A stretch of DNA of 28,154 bases from Claveliimonas sp964652805 (GTDB taxonomy: Bacteria; Bacillota; Clostridia; Lachnospirales; Lachnospiraceae): the NCBI GenBank assembly GCA_964652805.1, contig CAZZBJ010000017.1:1-28154 (forward strand), read 5' to 3'. A model generated the notes under the pieces. The model searched no databases. It was not told the DNA's origin and saw only the letters and a list, made by a program, of their open reading frames with translations. The position numbers and the translations under genes were made by a program. This document shows positions 6,389-15,219 of the stretch, piece after piece; the stretch's first letter is position 1, and each line of letters begins with the position of its first letter.

Positions 6389-8815
6389 TTATTTCTGCAC
6401 AATATTGATAATCCTTCCCGGCACATAGATCTCCTTCACAATATTGCCGGTCAGCTTATCCTTCACAGCTTCCTTGCCTTTGGCGATGGCGTCCTCTTTA
6501 GACACCTCCGCCGGAAGAGCTACCACTGCCCTTGTCTTTCCATTGACCTGGACAGCAATCTCCACCTCGTCGTCCTTCATGGCGTCCTCATCGTAGGACG
6601 GCCATCCTGCGTGGAAGACAGTCTCTGTGTGGCCCAGCTCCTCCCACATCTCCTCTGCCATGTGAGGAGCGAAGGGCGCCAGGAGAACAGCCATTGTCTC
6701 CATGGTCTCCTTGTCCGCGCCGCCCTCTTTCTTGGCAATGGCAGCCAGGCTGTTGGTGTGCTCCATGAATGCGGAGATGACCGTGTTCAGGCTGAAGTTC
6801 TCCAGACGCATAGTCACGTCGTAGATCAGCTTGTGACGCTCTTTCAGCATCTCCTTTGTGGCCTTGATATCTTTGTCCTTGCTGTCCTGCAGCAGGTTCC
6901 ATACCTTCTTGAGGAAGCGGTACACGCCGTCAATTCCCCTGTCATCCCACTCCGCGTCCAGCTCCGGCGGTCCCACGAAGAGCTCGTACATGCGCAGGGA
7001 GTCGCAGCCATAGTCGCGGACAAGGTCGTCCGGGGATACCACATTTCCCTTGGACTTACTCATCTTGATGCCGTTCTTTCCTGTGATCATACCCTGGTTG
7101 AACAGCTTGGTAAACGGCTCGTCAAAGTCGATCACGCCGATGTCGCAGAGGAACTTTGTATAAAATCTGGAGTACAGAAGATGAAGCACCGCGTGCTCCA
7201 CACCGCCGATGTACATGTCCACCGGCAGAAGGGCATCCGCCTTCTCTCTGGAAACTAACTCTTTGTCATTGTGGTTGTCCACGTAGCGGAGGAAATACCA
7301 GGAGGAGCCTGCCCATTGCGGCATGGTGTTTGTCTCTCTCTTGGCCGCCTTGCCGCAGACCGGACACTTGCAGTTCACCCACTCGTCGATGGCAGCCAGT
7401 GGTGACTCGCCTGTTCCTGTGGGCTCATAGGACTCCACATCCGGCAGCCGCAGCGGAAGCTCTTCCTCAGGCACAGGCACAGCGCCGCAGTCCGGGCAGT
7501 GCACGATAGGGATGGGCTCGCCCCAGTAGCGCTGGCGGGAGAATACCCAGTCACGCAGCTTGTAGTTGACCGTAGCACGGCCAATGCCCTTCGCTTCTAT
7601 AATGTGAGGGCCTTCCTTCTTCAGCACGGAGGACTCCATGCCGTCCCACTCGCCGGAGTTGAGCATGACTCCGGACGCCTCTGTGTAGGCCTCTGTCATA
7701 TTCTCGATCTCTTTCCCGTCCTTGGAGATAACCTGGATGATGGGAATGTTAAATTTCTTCGCAAACTCAAAGTCACGGTCATCATGGGCAGGCACGCACA
7801 TGATGGCTCCTGTACCGTAGTCAGCCAGTACATAGTCGGAGAGCCAGATCGGCACCTTCGCACCGTTCAGCGGGTTGATGGCGTATGTCCCCGTGAACAC
7901 ACCGGTCTTCTCCTTATCCTGCAGACGATCCACGTTGGACTTCATAGAAGCCTCGTAAATGTATTTGTCCACAGCCTCCTTGTTCTCCGGTGTGGCAAGG
8001 GAAGCCGCCAGGGCGTGCTCCGGAGCCAGCACCATGAAGGTGGCGCCGTGGAGAGTGTCGGGGCGGGTGGTGTAGACAGTGATCTTCTCGTCTCTTCCCT
8101 CCACCGGGAAATCCACCTCAGCGCCGTAGGATTTGCCGATCCAGTCTGTCTGCATCTTCTTAACCTTCTCCGGCCAGTCCAGCTTGTCCAGATCGTTCAG
8201 GAGACGCTCTGCGTACTTTGTGATCCGCAGCATCCACTGGCGGAGGTTCCTCTTCGTCACCTCTGTGCCGCAGCGCTCACATTTTCCGTTGACAACCTCC
8301 TCGTTGGCAAGGCCTGTCTTGCAGGAGGGGCACCAGTTGATGGGAAACTCCTTCTCATAGGCAAGTCCCGCCTTGAACATCTTCACAAAGATCCACTGTG
8401 TCCACTTGTAGAACTCCGGATCTGTAGTGTTGACCTCCATATCCCAGTCGTAGAGAGCCGCGATCTGGCTGATCTGCTCCTTAATGTGCTTGATATTCTC
8501 AGCCGTGGATTTGGCCGGGTGCACGCCCATCTTGATGGCGTAGTTCTCAGCCGGAAGCCCGAAGGCATCCCAGCCCATGGGATGGATGATATAGTAGCCC
8601 TGGAGGAGCTTATATCTGCTCCACACGTCAGAGAGCACATACCCTCTCCAGTGTCCTACATGGAGCCCGTTTCCTGATGGATACGGGAACATGTCCAGAC
8701 AGTAATATTTCTCACGCTTGCTGCCGTTCTTATCTACTTTGGTATTCACCGGGTTCTTCTCCCAGTTTTCCCGCCATTTCTTCTCGATCGCCTTATGATT
8801 ATAAGGTACTGCCAT
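6389..8815 (-). CDS. leuS: Leucyl-tRNA synthetase
   Basis: A class I aminoacyl-tRNA synthetase that charges tRNA-Leu. The 808-residue protein has the HIGH motif as HVGH (52-55), a zinc-type CPSC...CERCG region, and the CP1 editing domain with TTRPDTLHGATF and the TGAIMCVPAHDDRDF motif. A second CPDC...CPVC zinc module, KMSKS at about 584-588 and a C-terminal anticodon/tRNA-binding part follow. AGGAGG is 8 bases upstream of the ATG. It has its own promoter (8861-8888) and a leader of only about 40 bases, with no room for a T-box, although clostridial synthetase genes often carry one. Confidence 0.98.
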   Translation of the reverse strand: MAVPYNHKAIEKKWRENWEKNPVNTKVDKNGSKREKYYCLDMFPYPSGNGLHVGHWRGYVLSDVWSRYKLLQGYYIIHPMGWDAFGLPAENYAIKMGVHPAKSTAENIKHIKEQISQIAALYDWDMEVNTTDPEFYKWTQWIFVKMFKAGLAYEKEFPINWCPSCKTGLANEEVVNGKCERCGTEVTKRNLRQWMLRITKYAERLLNDLDKLDWPEKVKKMQTDWIGKSYGAEVDFPVEGRDEKITVYTTRPDTLHGATFMVLAPEHALAASLATPENKEAVDKYIYEASMKSNVDRLQDKEKTGVFTGTYAINPLNGAKVPIWLSDYVLADYGTGAIMCVPAHDDRDFEFAKKFNIPIIQVISKDGKEIENMTEAYTEASGVMLNSGEWDGMESSVLKKEGPHIIEAKGIGRATVNYKLRDWVFSRQRYWGEPIPIVHCPDCGAVPVPEEELPLRLPDVESYEPTGTGESPLAAIDEWVNCKCPVCGKAAKRETNTMPQWAGSSWYFLRYVDNHNDKELVSREKADALLPVDMYIGGVEHAVLHLLYSRFYTKFLCDIGVIDFDEPFTKLFNQGMITGKNGIKMSKSKGNVVSPDDLVRDYGCDSLRMYELFVGPPELDAEWDDRGIDGVYRFLKKVWNLLQDSKDKDIKATKEMLKERHKLIYDVTMRLENFSLNTVISAFMEHTNSLAAIAKKEGGADKETMETMAVLLAPFAPHMAEEMWEELGHTETVFHAGWPSYDEDAMKDDEVEIAVQVNGKTRAVVALPAEVSKEDAIAKGKEAVKDKLTGNIVKEIYVPGRIINIVQK

Positions 8816-8860
8816 TATTCATTCCTCCTAAATGCTTTGCGCAAATGTACACTATTTCTA

Positions 8861-8888
8861 ATTTTACCATAGGAAGACTGTCTGTCAA
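8861..8888 (-). promoter_or_regulatory. leuS promoter
   Basis: On the minus strand, -35 TTGACA (8888-8883) and -10 TAAAAT (8866-8861) are separated by 16 bases, about 45 bases before the start codon. Confidence 0.75.
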
Positions 8889-9095
8889 GTTTTCACCCGG
8901 GATTTTGTGCATTTTATCAGGAAATTTTGCCGGACAAACACCCTTTTTCCGGGTCGGATATAGGAATCTGCTGCTCCCTTTTCAACATGGCTGAGGTCTT
9001 GGTTGTCTCTGCGGCAAGAAGCCCGGCAGGAAAATCCGGTCTTCCCCGGCTGCCGATATTCGGCTTGCGGATAAGACAGATTTATGGAATTGATA
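8889..9095. other. Divergent intergenic region with a hairpin, no gene seen
   Basis: This is the middle of the 360-base gap between leuS and the P-loop gene. One reading frame gives 68 residues but has no ribosome-binding site and no recognisable sequence. A nested hairpin is present: CGGCAG (9024-9029) with CTGCCG (9050-9055), and inside it CCGG with CCGG. It has no T-tract. It lies upstream of the + strand promoter, so it is not in that leader unless a second promoter exists further upstream. Confidence 0.4.
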
Positions 9096-9124
9096 TTGTG
9101 TATCTGACTAAATTCATGTATAAT
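9096..9124 (+). promoter_or_regulatory. Probable promoter of the P-loop gene
   Basis: -10 TATAAT (9119-9124) is perfect, and TTGTGT (9096-9101) is a weak -35 at 17 bases. The expected leader is about 45 bases. Confidence 0.6.
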
Positions 9125-9175
9125 AAATGTTAAGAAAAATACGTATGTCAAATACATAAAAAAGGAGTGTTTCCC

Positions 9176-9598
9176 ATGGTAAATTTATTGACAGGACCCA
9201 AAGGCAGCGGTAAGACCCAGCGGATGATCGAGCTTGCAAACCAGCAGGCAAAGGCATGTAACGGCAATGTAGTTTTTATTAAAAACAGCCACCGCGACAC
9301 AAGCAGCGTGATATTCGACATCCGCGTGGTGTGCATGGACGATTACGAGGCTATCACAAACATTGACGAGTACATCGGTTTCCTCTACGGCATGTACAGC
9401 GCCAACCACGATGTGGAATGCATCTTCATCGACGGCATCCTCAAGGGAGACCACATCAAGGCAGAGGATATGCCCAAATTCACGGAGCGCCTGAAGAAAA
9501 TTTCTTCTCAGTGCGGCATCGACTTCTATGTGAGCATCAGCGCTGACAAGAACCAGCTTTCAGATGTGGATTTGACCGACTGCAAAGTATTGAACTAA
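9176..9598 (+). CDS. Small P-loop NTPase-like protein of unknown function
   Basis: A 140-residue protein with a clear Walker A motif, GPKGSGKT, almost at the N-terminus, and a likely Walker B, VECIFIDG (about residues 82-89: four hydrophobics then Asp). It has no membrane segment or signal peptide. It is much shorter than RecA- or AAA-type ATPases and lacks an obvious DNA-binding or helicase motif. Similar short proteins in Clostridia are, from memory, often labelled PilT-like or hypothetical; I would not assign a function. The ATG at 9176 is chosen because AAAGGAG (9161-9167) lies 8 bases upstream. It is a single-gene unit bounded by its own promoter and a terminator shared with the convergent Na/Pi gene. 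Confidence 0.8.
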   Translation: MVNLLTGPKGSGKTQRMIELANQQAKACNGNVVFIKNSHRDTSSVIFDIRVVCMDDYEAITNIDEYIGFLYGMYSANHDVECIFIDGILKGDHIKAEDMPKFTERLKKISSQCGIDFYVSISADKNQLSDVDLTDCKVLN

Positions 9599-9631
9599 CA
9601 AAGCCGGGGAATGTATTCCAAGCGAAATGAT

Positions 9632-9677
9632 AAAAGAGCTTCGGAACAGCTTGAAACTGAACCTAAGCTCTTTTTTT
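9632..9677. terminator. Terminator between the P-loop gene and the Na/Pi cotransporter gene
   Basis: AAAAGAGCTT (9632-9641) pairs with AAGCTCTTTT (9665-9674), and further inward short GG/CC and CAG/CTG pairs continue the stem around symmetric A-A internal loops. The + strand stem ends in a T-run to 9677. The minus strand ends in CTTTTA, so it may also serve the convergent gene. Confidence 0.85.
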
Positions 9678-9707
9678 GTCTTTCTCTTCTTTATTTACGC
9701 CGTCTTT

Positions 9708-11336
9708 CTATGCGATCTCGTTGTATTTCTGAGCGATATTGAGAGCGTGATCGCCGATCCGCTCGAAGTCGGTCAGGATCTCGGAGTAGATGATGCCGGT
9801 GTCCGCCTGGCAGGTTCCCTTCTGCATGCGGGCCACCTGTCTTTCTCTGTAGTCGTCCCTCATGTCGTCGATCTTCTGCTCATTCTGGGCTGTCTTTTGG
9901 AGGATATGATCCTTCTGTCCGTTTGTAAAGTCCTGAATATCATCCAGCGTCTTCAGGCACATATCCCGCATTTTCTTCAGCTCACCCAAGGCATCCTCTG
10001 AGAAGGTCTGGCCCCATTTCTTCAGATTCACCGCATATCCGGCAATATTCATGGCGTGGTCGCCGATCCGCTCCAGGTTGCCCACTACTGTATAGTAGCC
10101 GTTGATATTTTTCAGATCCTGGCTGGCCGACTCGGATGACATGACGTGGACAATATACCGGGATATCTCCACATTGAGATAATCAATGTAATCCTCCCTC
10201 TCATCGATCTCCTCGCTCATGCTCACATCCCCCTTCAGGAGGGACTCAAAGCTTTCCTCAATGTTCTGGCGCACCATACCGATCATGCGGCCTACCTCCT
10301 GCTCTACCTGAGCCTGGACAATGGCTGCCTGACCTACCTGATAGCTGGTCTCAAAGGGCGTAATGTACTTGAGCCGCTTGACTTCGTCTTTTTCCTTCTC
10401 GCTCTCCGGCAAGATCTTCTCCGCCAGGCTGGCCATGTAGGAGCCAAACGGCAGAAGGAGAAGGGTCGTCACCATGTTGAAGGTCGTGTGCACATTGGCG
10501 ATCTGGGCTGCCGGATTGTCCGGAGCTGTGGCGGCCATAACGTCAACAAAGGGCGTCACGATACAGATGATCGTAAATATACTCGTGCCGATGATGTTGA
10601 ACATGAGGTGGATGATGGTGGTCCGCTTCGCATTTGTCCTTGTTCCGATGGAGGCCAGGACAGCTGTGATACAGGTTCCGATGTTCTGTCCGAACAGGAT
10701 AAATACGGCGCTGCTCAAAGGAACCAGTCCCGCTGTCGCCAGAGCCTGCAGGATGCCGACGGAGGCGGAGGAGGACTGGATAATGGCTGTGAACACAGCT
10801 CCCAGGGCAATGCCTGCCAGCGGGTTGGAGAAGGTGGTCATAAAGTTGATGAACACCTCAGAACTCTGCAGGGGCACCATGGCATTTCCCATCATATCCA
10901 TACCGATAAAGAGGACACCAAAGCCTGCGATGACTTCGCTGATATGCTTTACCTTTTCTTTTTTCACAAACATGATACAGGCAACGCCGACAAAGGCGAA
11001 GAGGGGGGCTAAAGCTCCCACGTCCAGTGCGATGAGCTGGCCGGTGATGGTGGTACCGATGTTGGCGCCCATGATTACCCACACTGCCTGTCTCAGTGTC
11101 ATAAGTCCTGAATTTACAAAGCCCACTACCATAACGGTAGTCGCTGAGGAGGACTGGATCACCGCTGTGATGATGGCCCCCGCTATGACTCCTTTAAACC
11201 GGTTTGATGTCAGCTTCTCCAGAATTGTCTTCATTTTGTTTCCCGCCGCTGTCTCCAGACCGGTACTCATCATCTGCATACCGTACAGGAAGAGAGCAAG
11301 ACCTCCAAGCAGCTGCAAAACCTCTGTAATTCCCAT
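9708..11336 (-). CDS. Na/Pi cotransporter family protein with C-terminal PhoU-like domain
   Basis: A 542-residue membrane protein of the NptA/YjbB-type sodium-phosphate family (PF02690). The two inverted transport repeats are marked by QSSSATT (residues 61-67) and a second QSSSAS motif near residue 187, with GANIGTT and GQNIGTC nearby. About eight membrane segments end near residue 310. The last 200 residues are charged and helical, like PhoU, with two RIGDHA(M/L)NIA repeats. It may import phosphate or export it (YjbB-like); the sequence does not decide this. It is the last gene of the trkA-trkH-AEC run, 46 bases after the AEC gene, with AAAGGAT as a moderate ribosome-binding site. Confidence 0.9.
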   Translation of the reverse strand: MGITEVLQLLGGLALFLYGMQMMSTGLETAAGNKMKTILEKLTSNRFKGVIAGAIITAVIQSSSATTVMVVGFVNSGLMTLRQAVWVIMGANIGTTITGQLIALDVGALAPLFAFVGVACIMFVKKEKVKHISEVIAGFGVLFIGMDMMGNAMVPLQSSEVFINFMTTFSNPLAGIALGAVFTAIIQSSSASVGILQALATAGLVPLSSAVFILFGQNIGTCITAVLASIGTRTNAKRTTIIHLMFNIIGTSIFTIICIVTPFVDVMAATAPDNPAAQIANVHTTFNMVTTLLLLPFGSYMASLAEKILPESEKEKDEVKRLKYITPFETSYQVGQAAIVQAQVEQEVGRMIGMVRQNIEESFESLLKGDVSMSEEIDEREDYIDYLNVEISRYIVHVMSSESASQDLKNINGYYTVVGNLERIGDHAMNIAGYAVNLKKWGQTFSEDALGELKKMRDMCLKTLDDIQDFTNGQKDHILQKTAQNEQKIDDMRDDYRERQVARMQKGTCQADTGIIYSEILTDFERIGDHALNIAQKYNEIA

Positions 11337-11382
11337 TTCTTTTTTCCATCCTTTGTTTTTTTCAATTTTTATACAAAGCCCG

Positions 11383-12315
11383 TCAGATGAGCGCCTCGTA
11401 GAGGATCACCATCAAAGGCATCGTAACAATGCAGAAGATCACGGACATGACATTGATCACGCTGGCGTATCTGGCGTCTCTGCCGTGGATCTGGGCCAGC
11501 TGTGTCACCATGACTGCCGCCGGCGCACTTGTGGCCAGGAGCACCACCAGCAGGATGTACTCTGCATCCTGGTGCAGGCGCACTGCCCCGCTGAAGGCAA
11601 AAAGCAATATAGTTATGACCGGGAAGAAAACCAGCCGTATAAAGCAGATAAGATAGGGCCTCTTCTGCCGGAACACCCATCCTAAGTTCACATTTCCGAT
11701 GAGCATGCCCACCACCAGCATGCTGGCCGGGCCGATCATATCACCGAAGCCGCCGACGCACTCGCCCACGATGTAGGGCAGGCGGATACCGGTGGCAAAG
11801 AGAATGAACCCGACGGCAATCGCTATGTTATTCAGATTAAGAAAGATCTTTCTCCAGTTTCTCTCCTGTCCCTGACAGATCACAGACTGACCGTGGGTCC
11901 AGATGAGGATCGTCTGCACGATGATGTAGGCGGTGGTATAGAAGACCCACTCCTCCCCCAGCACTGCTGACACGAGAGGGACGATCAGATTTCCCGCGTT
12001 GCTGTACTCCACGGAGGCCTTCTCGATCCCGTTAAAGCGGAGCGGCCCCGCCAGAAGCCTGCCCCCGCCGATCAGTATGACATGGACAAGGACAGCGGCT
12101 CCCCCTGCCAGCAAAAAGCCCATCAGCTTGTCCGCTGTGAAGTCGATCTGAAAGGCGTTGATGATCACGCAGGGGGTACAGACATACACCACCATGTTGG
12201 AGAGGATCCTGCTGTCCTCCTCCTTGAATTTCCCTGATTTCCCTCCCAGAAAACCCAGCAGTCCCATAAGAAAGAGGTCTTCGATCTGCTCTGCCAGCAG
12301 TAGGCTTATCTCCAT
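11383..12315 (-). CDS. AEC family transporter
   Basis: A 310-residue protein of the auxin efflux carrier (AEC/PIN-like) family. It has about ten hydrophobic segments in two halves and the family-typical Asn/Gly/Pro-containing helix EYSNAGNLIVPLV in the middle. Bacterial members carry small organic acids or amino acid-like compounds; the substrate cannot be told here. AGGAGG sits very close (about 4 bases) to the ATG, and the gene lies 21 bases after trkH, so it is part of the same operon. Confidence 0.88.
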   Translation of the reverse strand: MEISLLLAEQIEDLFLMGLLGFLGGKSGKFKEEDSRILSNMVVYVCTPCVIINAFQIDFTADKLMGFLLAGGAAVLVHVILIGGGRLLAGPLRFNGIEKASVEYSNAGNLIVPLVSAVLGEEWVFYTTAYIIVQTILIWTHGQSVICQGQERNWRKIFLNLNNIAIAVGFILFATGIRLPYIVGECVGGFGDMIGPASMLVVGMLIGNVNLGWVFRQKRPYLICFIRLVFFPVITILLFAFSGAVRLHQDAEYILLVVLLATSAPAAVMVTQLAQIHGRDARYASVINVMSVIFCIVTMPLMVILYEALI

Positions 12316-12336
12316 TATTCCTCCTTTTTGAGGGAG

Positions 12337-13599
12337 TTAGAATTTCTTTCGCCACATATATGAGAATAACATCAAAAAGGGGAATATTTCAAGCCTTCCG
12401 GCCAACATATCAATACAAAATACAAATTTTGAGAACAGGGAATAGTCCGCAAAGCTCCCCGCCGGCCCTGTCAGGCCAAGTCCCGGCCCCACGTTGCTGA
12501 TGGCGGTGAGGACAGAGCCTACATTTGTAGTAAAGTCAAAGTTGTTTATGGACACGAGCAAAAGTGAAACGATGGCGATAAGGGCGTAGGCCATCAGGTA
12601 AATGTACACGTTGTGGATAATATCCTCCCCCAGCTTTTTGCCGTTTAAACGCACCACATTGACGGACTTGGGATGAGCCATCTGCTTAACCTCCTTCCAG
12701 ATACTCTTCAAGGAGATCATGAGGCGGGACACCTTGATGCCTCCGCCCGTGGAGGAGGCGCAGGCTCCCACGATCATCAGGTAGGCCCGCAGCTCCTCAT
12801 TTTTCATAACAGGCTTAAAGTCTCTGAGCACCATGAAAAAGTACAGATTGAAGTTGACGCCGAAGAGGATCATAAACACTGTGATAACCCCGTCCAGGTA
12901 AGCGCTGTCAAAATGTCCCACACTGTCCGCATAGTTGGAAAATCCTCCCGTGCCCGCAGTTCCGAAGGCGTGGAGCAGGGAGTCGAACAGGTTCATGCCG
13001 CCGGCCATCAAAAGGATGACAAGGACCACTGTGAGGACAAAATACATGCCGTACAGGATCCGGGCCGTCTCCCTGGCCTTGGGCACCAGTTTGTCCTTCT
13101 CAGGGCCCGGCACCTCGGCTCTCATCAGGTGGATGGAGCTCTGCTTGTCCAAGTTGGTGAGCACCATGACAAAGACGAGCACGCCCATGCCGCCCACCCA
13201 GTGGGTAAAACTCCGCCAGAAAGTCATGCAGTGGGGAAGCACCTCCACGTCCTTCAGGATAGTGGAACCTGTGGTCGTAAATCCGGACACAGCCTCAAAA
13301 AACGCGTCCATGTAGTTCGGTATGGAGCCGGACAGGAAAAAGGGAAGGGCTCCAAAGAGGGACCAGAGGATCCATGCAGAAGACACAATGAAAAGCCCGT
13401 CCTTCCCGTAAAGTCCCGCATTGGCCGGCTTTTTCAGCCCTGTCAGCAGGAAGAACAAAAAGAGAACAGCCGCCGTCACCACAAACCAGACTGCGCACTC
13501 CTCCCCGTAAAGCAGTCCCACAAAGGCCGGGAGCAGAAGCAAAAGAGCCTCTGCCCCCATCATTTTTCCGAGTATATGTAAGATCATTTTTCTGTTCAT
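12337..13599 (-). CDS. trkH: TrkH-type potassium transporter subunit, internally shortened
   Basis: The membrane pore subunit of a Trk/Ktr potassium system, partner of TrkA encoded 12 bases upstream. Family members have four M1-P-M2 repeats and about 480 residues; this one has 420. Filter 1 (SGFTTTGST, 105-113), filter 2 (GTAGTGGFSN, 213-222) and filter 4 (AISNVGPGLG, 366-375) are present. After NEELRAYL (267-274) the protein jumps straight to MIVGACASSTGGGIKVSR, which in relatives is the end of M2 of repeat 3. So M1, the filter loop and most of M2 of repeat 3 (about 60 residues) are absent while the frame is kept. Either this is a real in-frame deletion, which should damage the pore, or an assembly collapse. 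The rest, including the LNGK segment and the C-terminal AGRLEIFPFL motif, is normal. Confidence 0.9.
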   Translation of the reverse strand: MNRKMILHILGKMMGAEALLLLLPAFVGLLYGEECAVWFVVTAAVLFLFFLLTGLKKPANAGLYGKDGLFIVSSAWILWSLFGALPFFLSGSIPNYMDAFFEAVSGFTTTGSTILKDVEVLPHCMTFWRSFTHWVGGMGVLVFVMVLTNLDKQSSIHLMRAEVPGPEKDKLVPKARETARILYGMYFVLTVVLVILLMAGGMNLFDSLLHAFGTAGTGGFSNYADSVGHFDSAYLDGVITVFMILFGVNFNLYFFMVLRDFKPVMKNEELRAYLMIVGACASSTGGGIKVSRLMISLKSIWKEVKQMAHPKSVNVVRLNGKKLGEDIIHNVYIYLMAYALIAIVSLLLVSINNFDFTTNVGSVLTAISNVGPGLGLTGPAGSFADYSLFSKFVFCIDMLAGRLEIFPFLMLFSYMWRKKF

Positions 13600-13611
13600 G
13601 TCTGTCCACCC

Positions 13612-14973
13612 CTATCTGCGAAGCATTTCTCTCAAGTCTTCTGTCCCGCGCTCTGTCGTGACAATGACCACGCTGTCTCCCACCTGGATCCGGTCGTCTC
13701 CGCCGGGGATGATAATCCTTCCCTTGCGCCCGATGCATGCGATCAGGTACTCCGGCTTTGTGGGCAGTTCCTTGAGGGGCACGTCCGTGTACTCGCACTC
13801 CTGGCGGATCAGGAACTCAAGGGCCTCCACCTTGCCCTCCACAAGGCGGTACAGTGTCTCCACGTTGGCATTCTTGATGGATTTTCTTCTGGCGCGCACA
13901 TAGCTCAAGATGGCGTCCGCAGTCACGCTCTTGGCAGACACGATGCTGTCGATGCCCAGTCCCTCCACCATCTGCGCCCTGGAGTCCTCGTTGACCTTTG
14001 CGACAATCTTCGGCACGTTCCGGGTCTTGGCGAACAGGGCCATAATGATATTCTCCTCGTCTATGCCGGTGAGGGCAATGAGGGCGTCCGCACTCTCGAT
14101 CCCCTCCTCAAGGAGAAGGTCGTTGTCCGTGGCGTCCCCGCAGATGATGGTGGCCTCCGGGAGGAGCTCTGTCAGCTTCTCACACCTTGCATAGTCCTTC
14201 TCAATGATCTTCACGTGCATCCTGCTGTGCTGCAGCTGATGGGCCAGGTAGTAGCTAACGCCGCCTCCGCCGCAGATCAGGACGTTCTGGACCTTTCCGG
14301 TCCGTTTTCCCAGAGCGTTGAAGAAGTTCTCCAGCTCCCTGTGGGTGGCTGCGATGTGGATCCGGTCGCCCTCCTCAAGGACCGTATCTCCGTTGGGGAT
14401 AAAGACCTCCTTACCCCTTCTCACTGCGCAGACAAGGATGCGGATCTGGTATTTTCTGTATATGTCCGCAAGGGACAGTTCCTTCAACCTGCTGTCCGGG
14501 CGTACGCAGAACTCCGCAAGCTCCACTCTGCCCTTCACAAATGTCTCCACCTTGCTGGTGTCCGGGAAAAGGAGCACTCTCGCAATCTCGTGGGACACAG
14601 CGAGCTCCGGGTTGACCGCCATACTCAGATGCAGTTCCTCCTTCAGAAGGCCGATCTGACGGTAGTAGACAGGATTTCTCACCCTTGCAATGGTATGTTT
14701 TGCACCCAGTCTCTTTGCCAGCAGGCAGCTTAACATGTTCAGTTCGTCTGTGGATGCGCAGGCGATGACCAGATCGGCGTGGGGCACGTCCGCTTCCTTC
14801 TGTACCTCCACATTGGCGCCGTCGCCGGTGATGCAGAAAATGTCCATCCGGTTCAGGGCCTCTTTCAGCTTTCCTGCGTTCTGGTCGATCAATACGATAT
14901 CATAATCCTCTTCAGATAGCCGGGCACACAGCTTGTGCCCTACCTTTCCGTCTCCAATGATAACTATCTTCAC
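13612..14973 (-). CDS. trkA: Trk system potassium transporter regulatory subunit TrkA
   Basis: A 453-residue cytoplasmic protein with two tandem RCK units. The first Rossmann fold starts at MKIVIIGDGKVGHKL and is followed by an RCK_C domain with EGDRIHIAA. The second starts at VQNVLICGGGGVSYYL (about residue 230) with a second RCK_C ending VGDSVVIVTTERG. It binds NAD(H)/ATP-type ligands and gates TrkH. GGTGAAG precedes the ATG. It is the first gene of the trkA-trkH-AEC-Na/Pi run and has a promoter at 15041-15069. Confidence 0.95.
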   Translation of the reverse strand: MKIVIIGDGKVGHKLCARLSEEDYDIVLIDQNAGKLKEALNRMDIFCITGDGANVEVQKEADVPHADLVIACASTDELNMLSCLLAKRLGAKHTIARVRNPVYYRQIGLLKEELHLSMAVNPELAVSHEIARVLLFPDTSKVETFVKGRVELAEFCVRPDSRLKELSLADIYRKYQIRILVCAVRRGKEVFIPNGDTVLEEGDRIHIAATHRELENFFNALGKRTGKVQNVLICGGGGVSYYLAHQLQHSRMHVKIIEKDYARCEKLTELLPEATIICGDATDNDLLLEEGIESADALIALTGIDEENIIMALFAKTRNVPKIVAKVNEDSRAQMVEGLGIDSIVSAKSVTADAILSYVRARRKSIKNANVETLYRLVEGKVEALEFLIRQECEYTDVPLKELPTKPEYLIACIGRKGRIIIPGGDDRIQVGDSVVIVTTERGTEDLREMLRR

Positions 14974-15012
14974 CTTTTTATACCTCTTTTTCCCATATTC
15001 TCTTTAGAAGCT

Positions 15013-15033
15013 CTGTATATCCCTGCTATACAG
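15013..15033. promoter_or_regulatory. Perfect dyad at the trkA transcription start
   Basis: CTGTATA (15013-15019) and TATACAG (15027-15033) form a 7-base perfect inverted repeat directly downstream of the -10 box, at about +1 to +21 of the trkA transcript. It may be an operator or a 5' RNA hairpin. Confidence 0.5.
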
Positions 15034-15040
15034 CAACAGG

Positions 15041-15069
15041 ATTATAGCACTTTTGTATCTGCTCCGCAA
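15041..15069 (-). promoter_or_regulatory. Promoter of the trkA-trkH operon
   Basis: On the minus strand, -35 TTGCGG (15069-15064) and -10 TATAAT (15046-15041) are separated by 17 bases, giving a leader of about 60 bases. Confidence 0.75.
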
Positions 15070-15079
15070 TACAGAAAGA

Positions 15080-15123
15080 GGCATGAAAAGGGCGGCATAC
15101 ATCACAAAAAATGTATGCCGCCC
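15080..15123 (-). terminator. Terminator after the EF-G-like gene
   Basis: A perfect 13-base stem, GGGCGGCATACAT (15090-15102) with ATGTATGCCGCCC (15111-15123), around an A/C-rich loop. On the minus strand it is followed by TTTTCATG and lies about 100 bases beyond the EF-G-like stop codon. It isolates that gene from the trkA promoter. Confidence 0.85.
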
Positions 15124-15219
15124 CGGCTTCTTTTTGTGCTTTTTTCACACCTGTTTTTTATCTGTGATCTCACAGAAAATCATCTATAGATCCGCAGACT
15201 TTTCCCTTTAATCAGGTCT

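Noticed and set aside
7499..8677. 392-residue + strand frame inside leuS
   Set aside because: Shadow of leucyl-tRNA synthetase codons.
8927..9133. 68-residue + strand frame in the leuS/P-loop gap
   Set aside because: No ribosome-binding site, overlaps the likely promoter of the P-loop gene, and no recognisable sequence.
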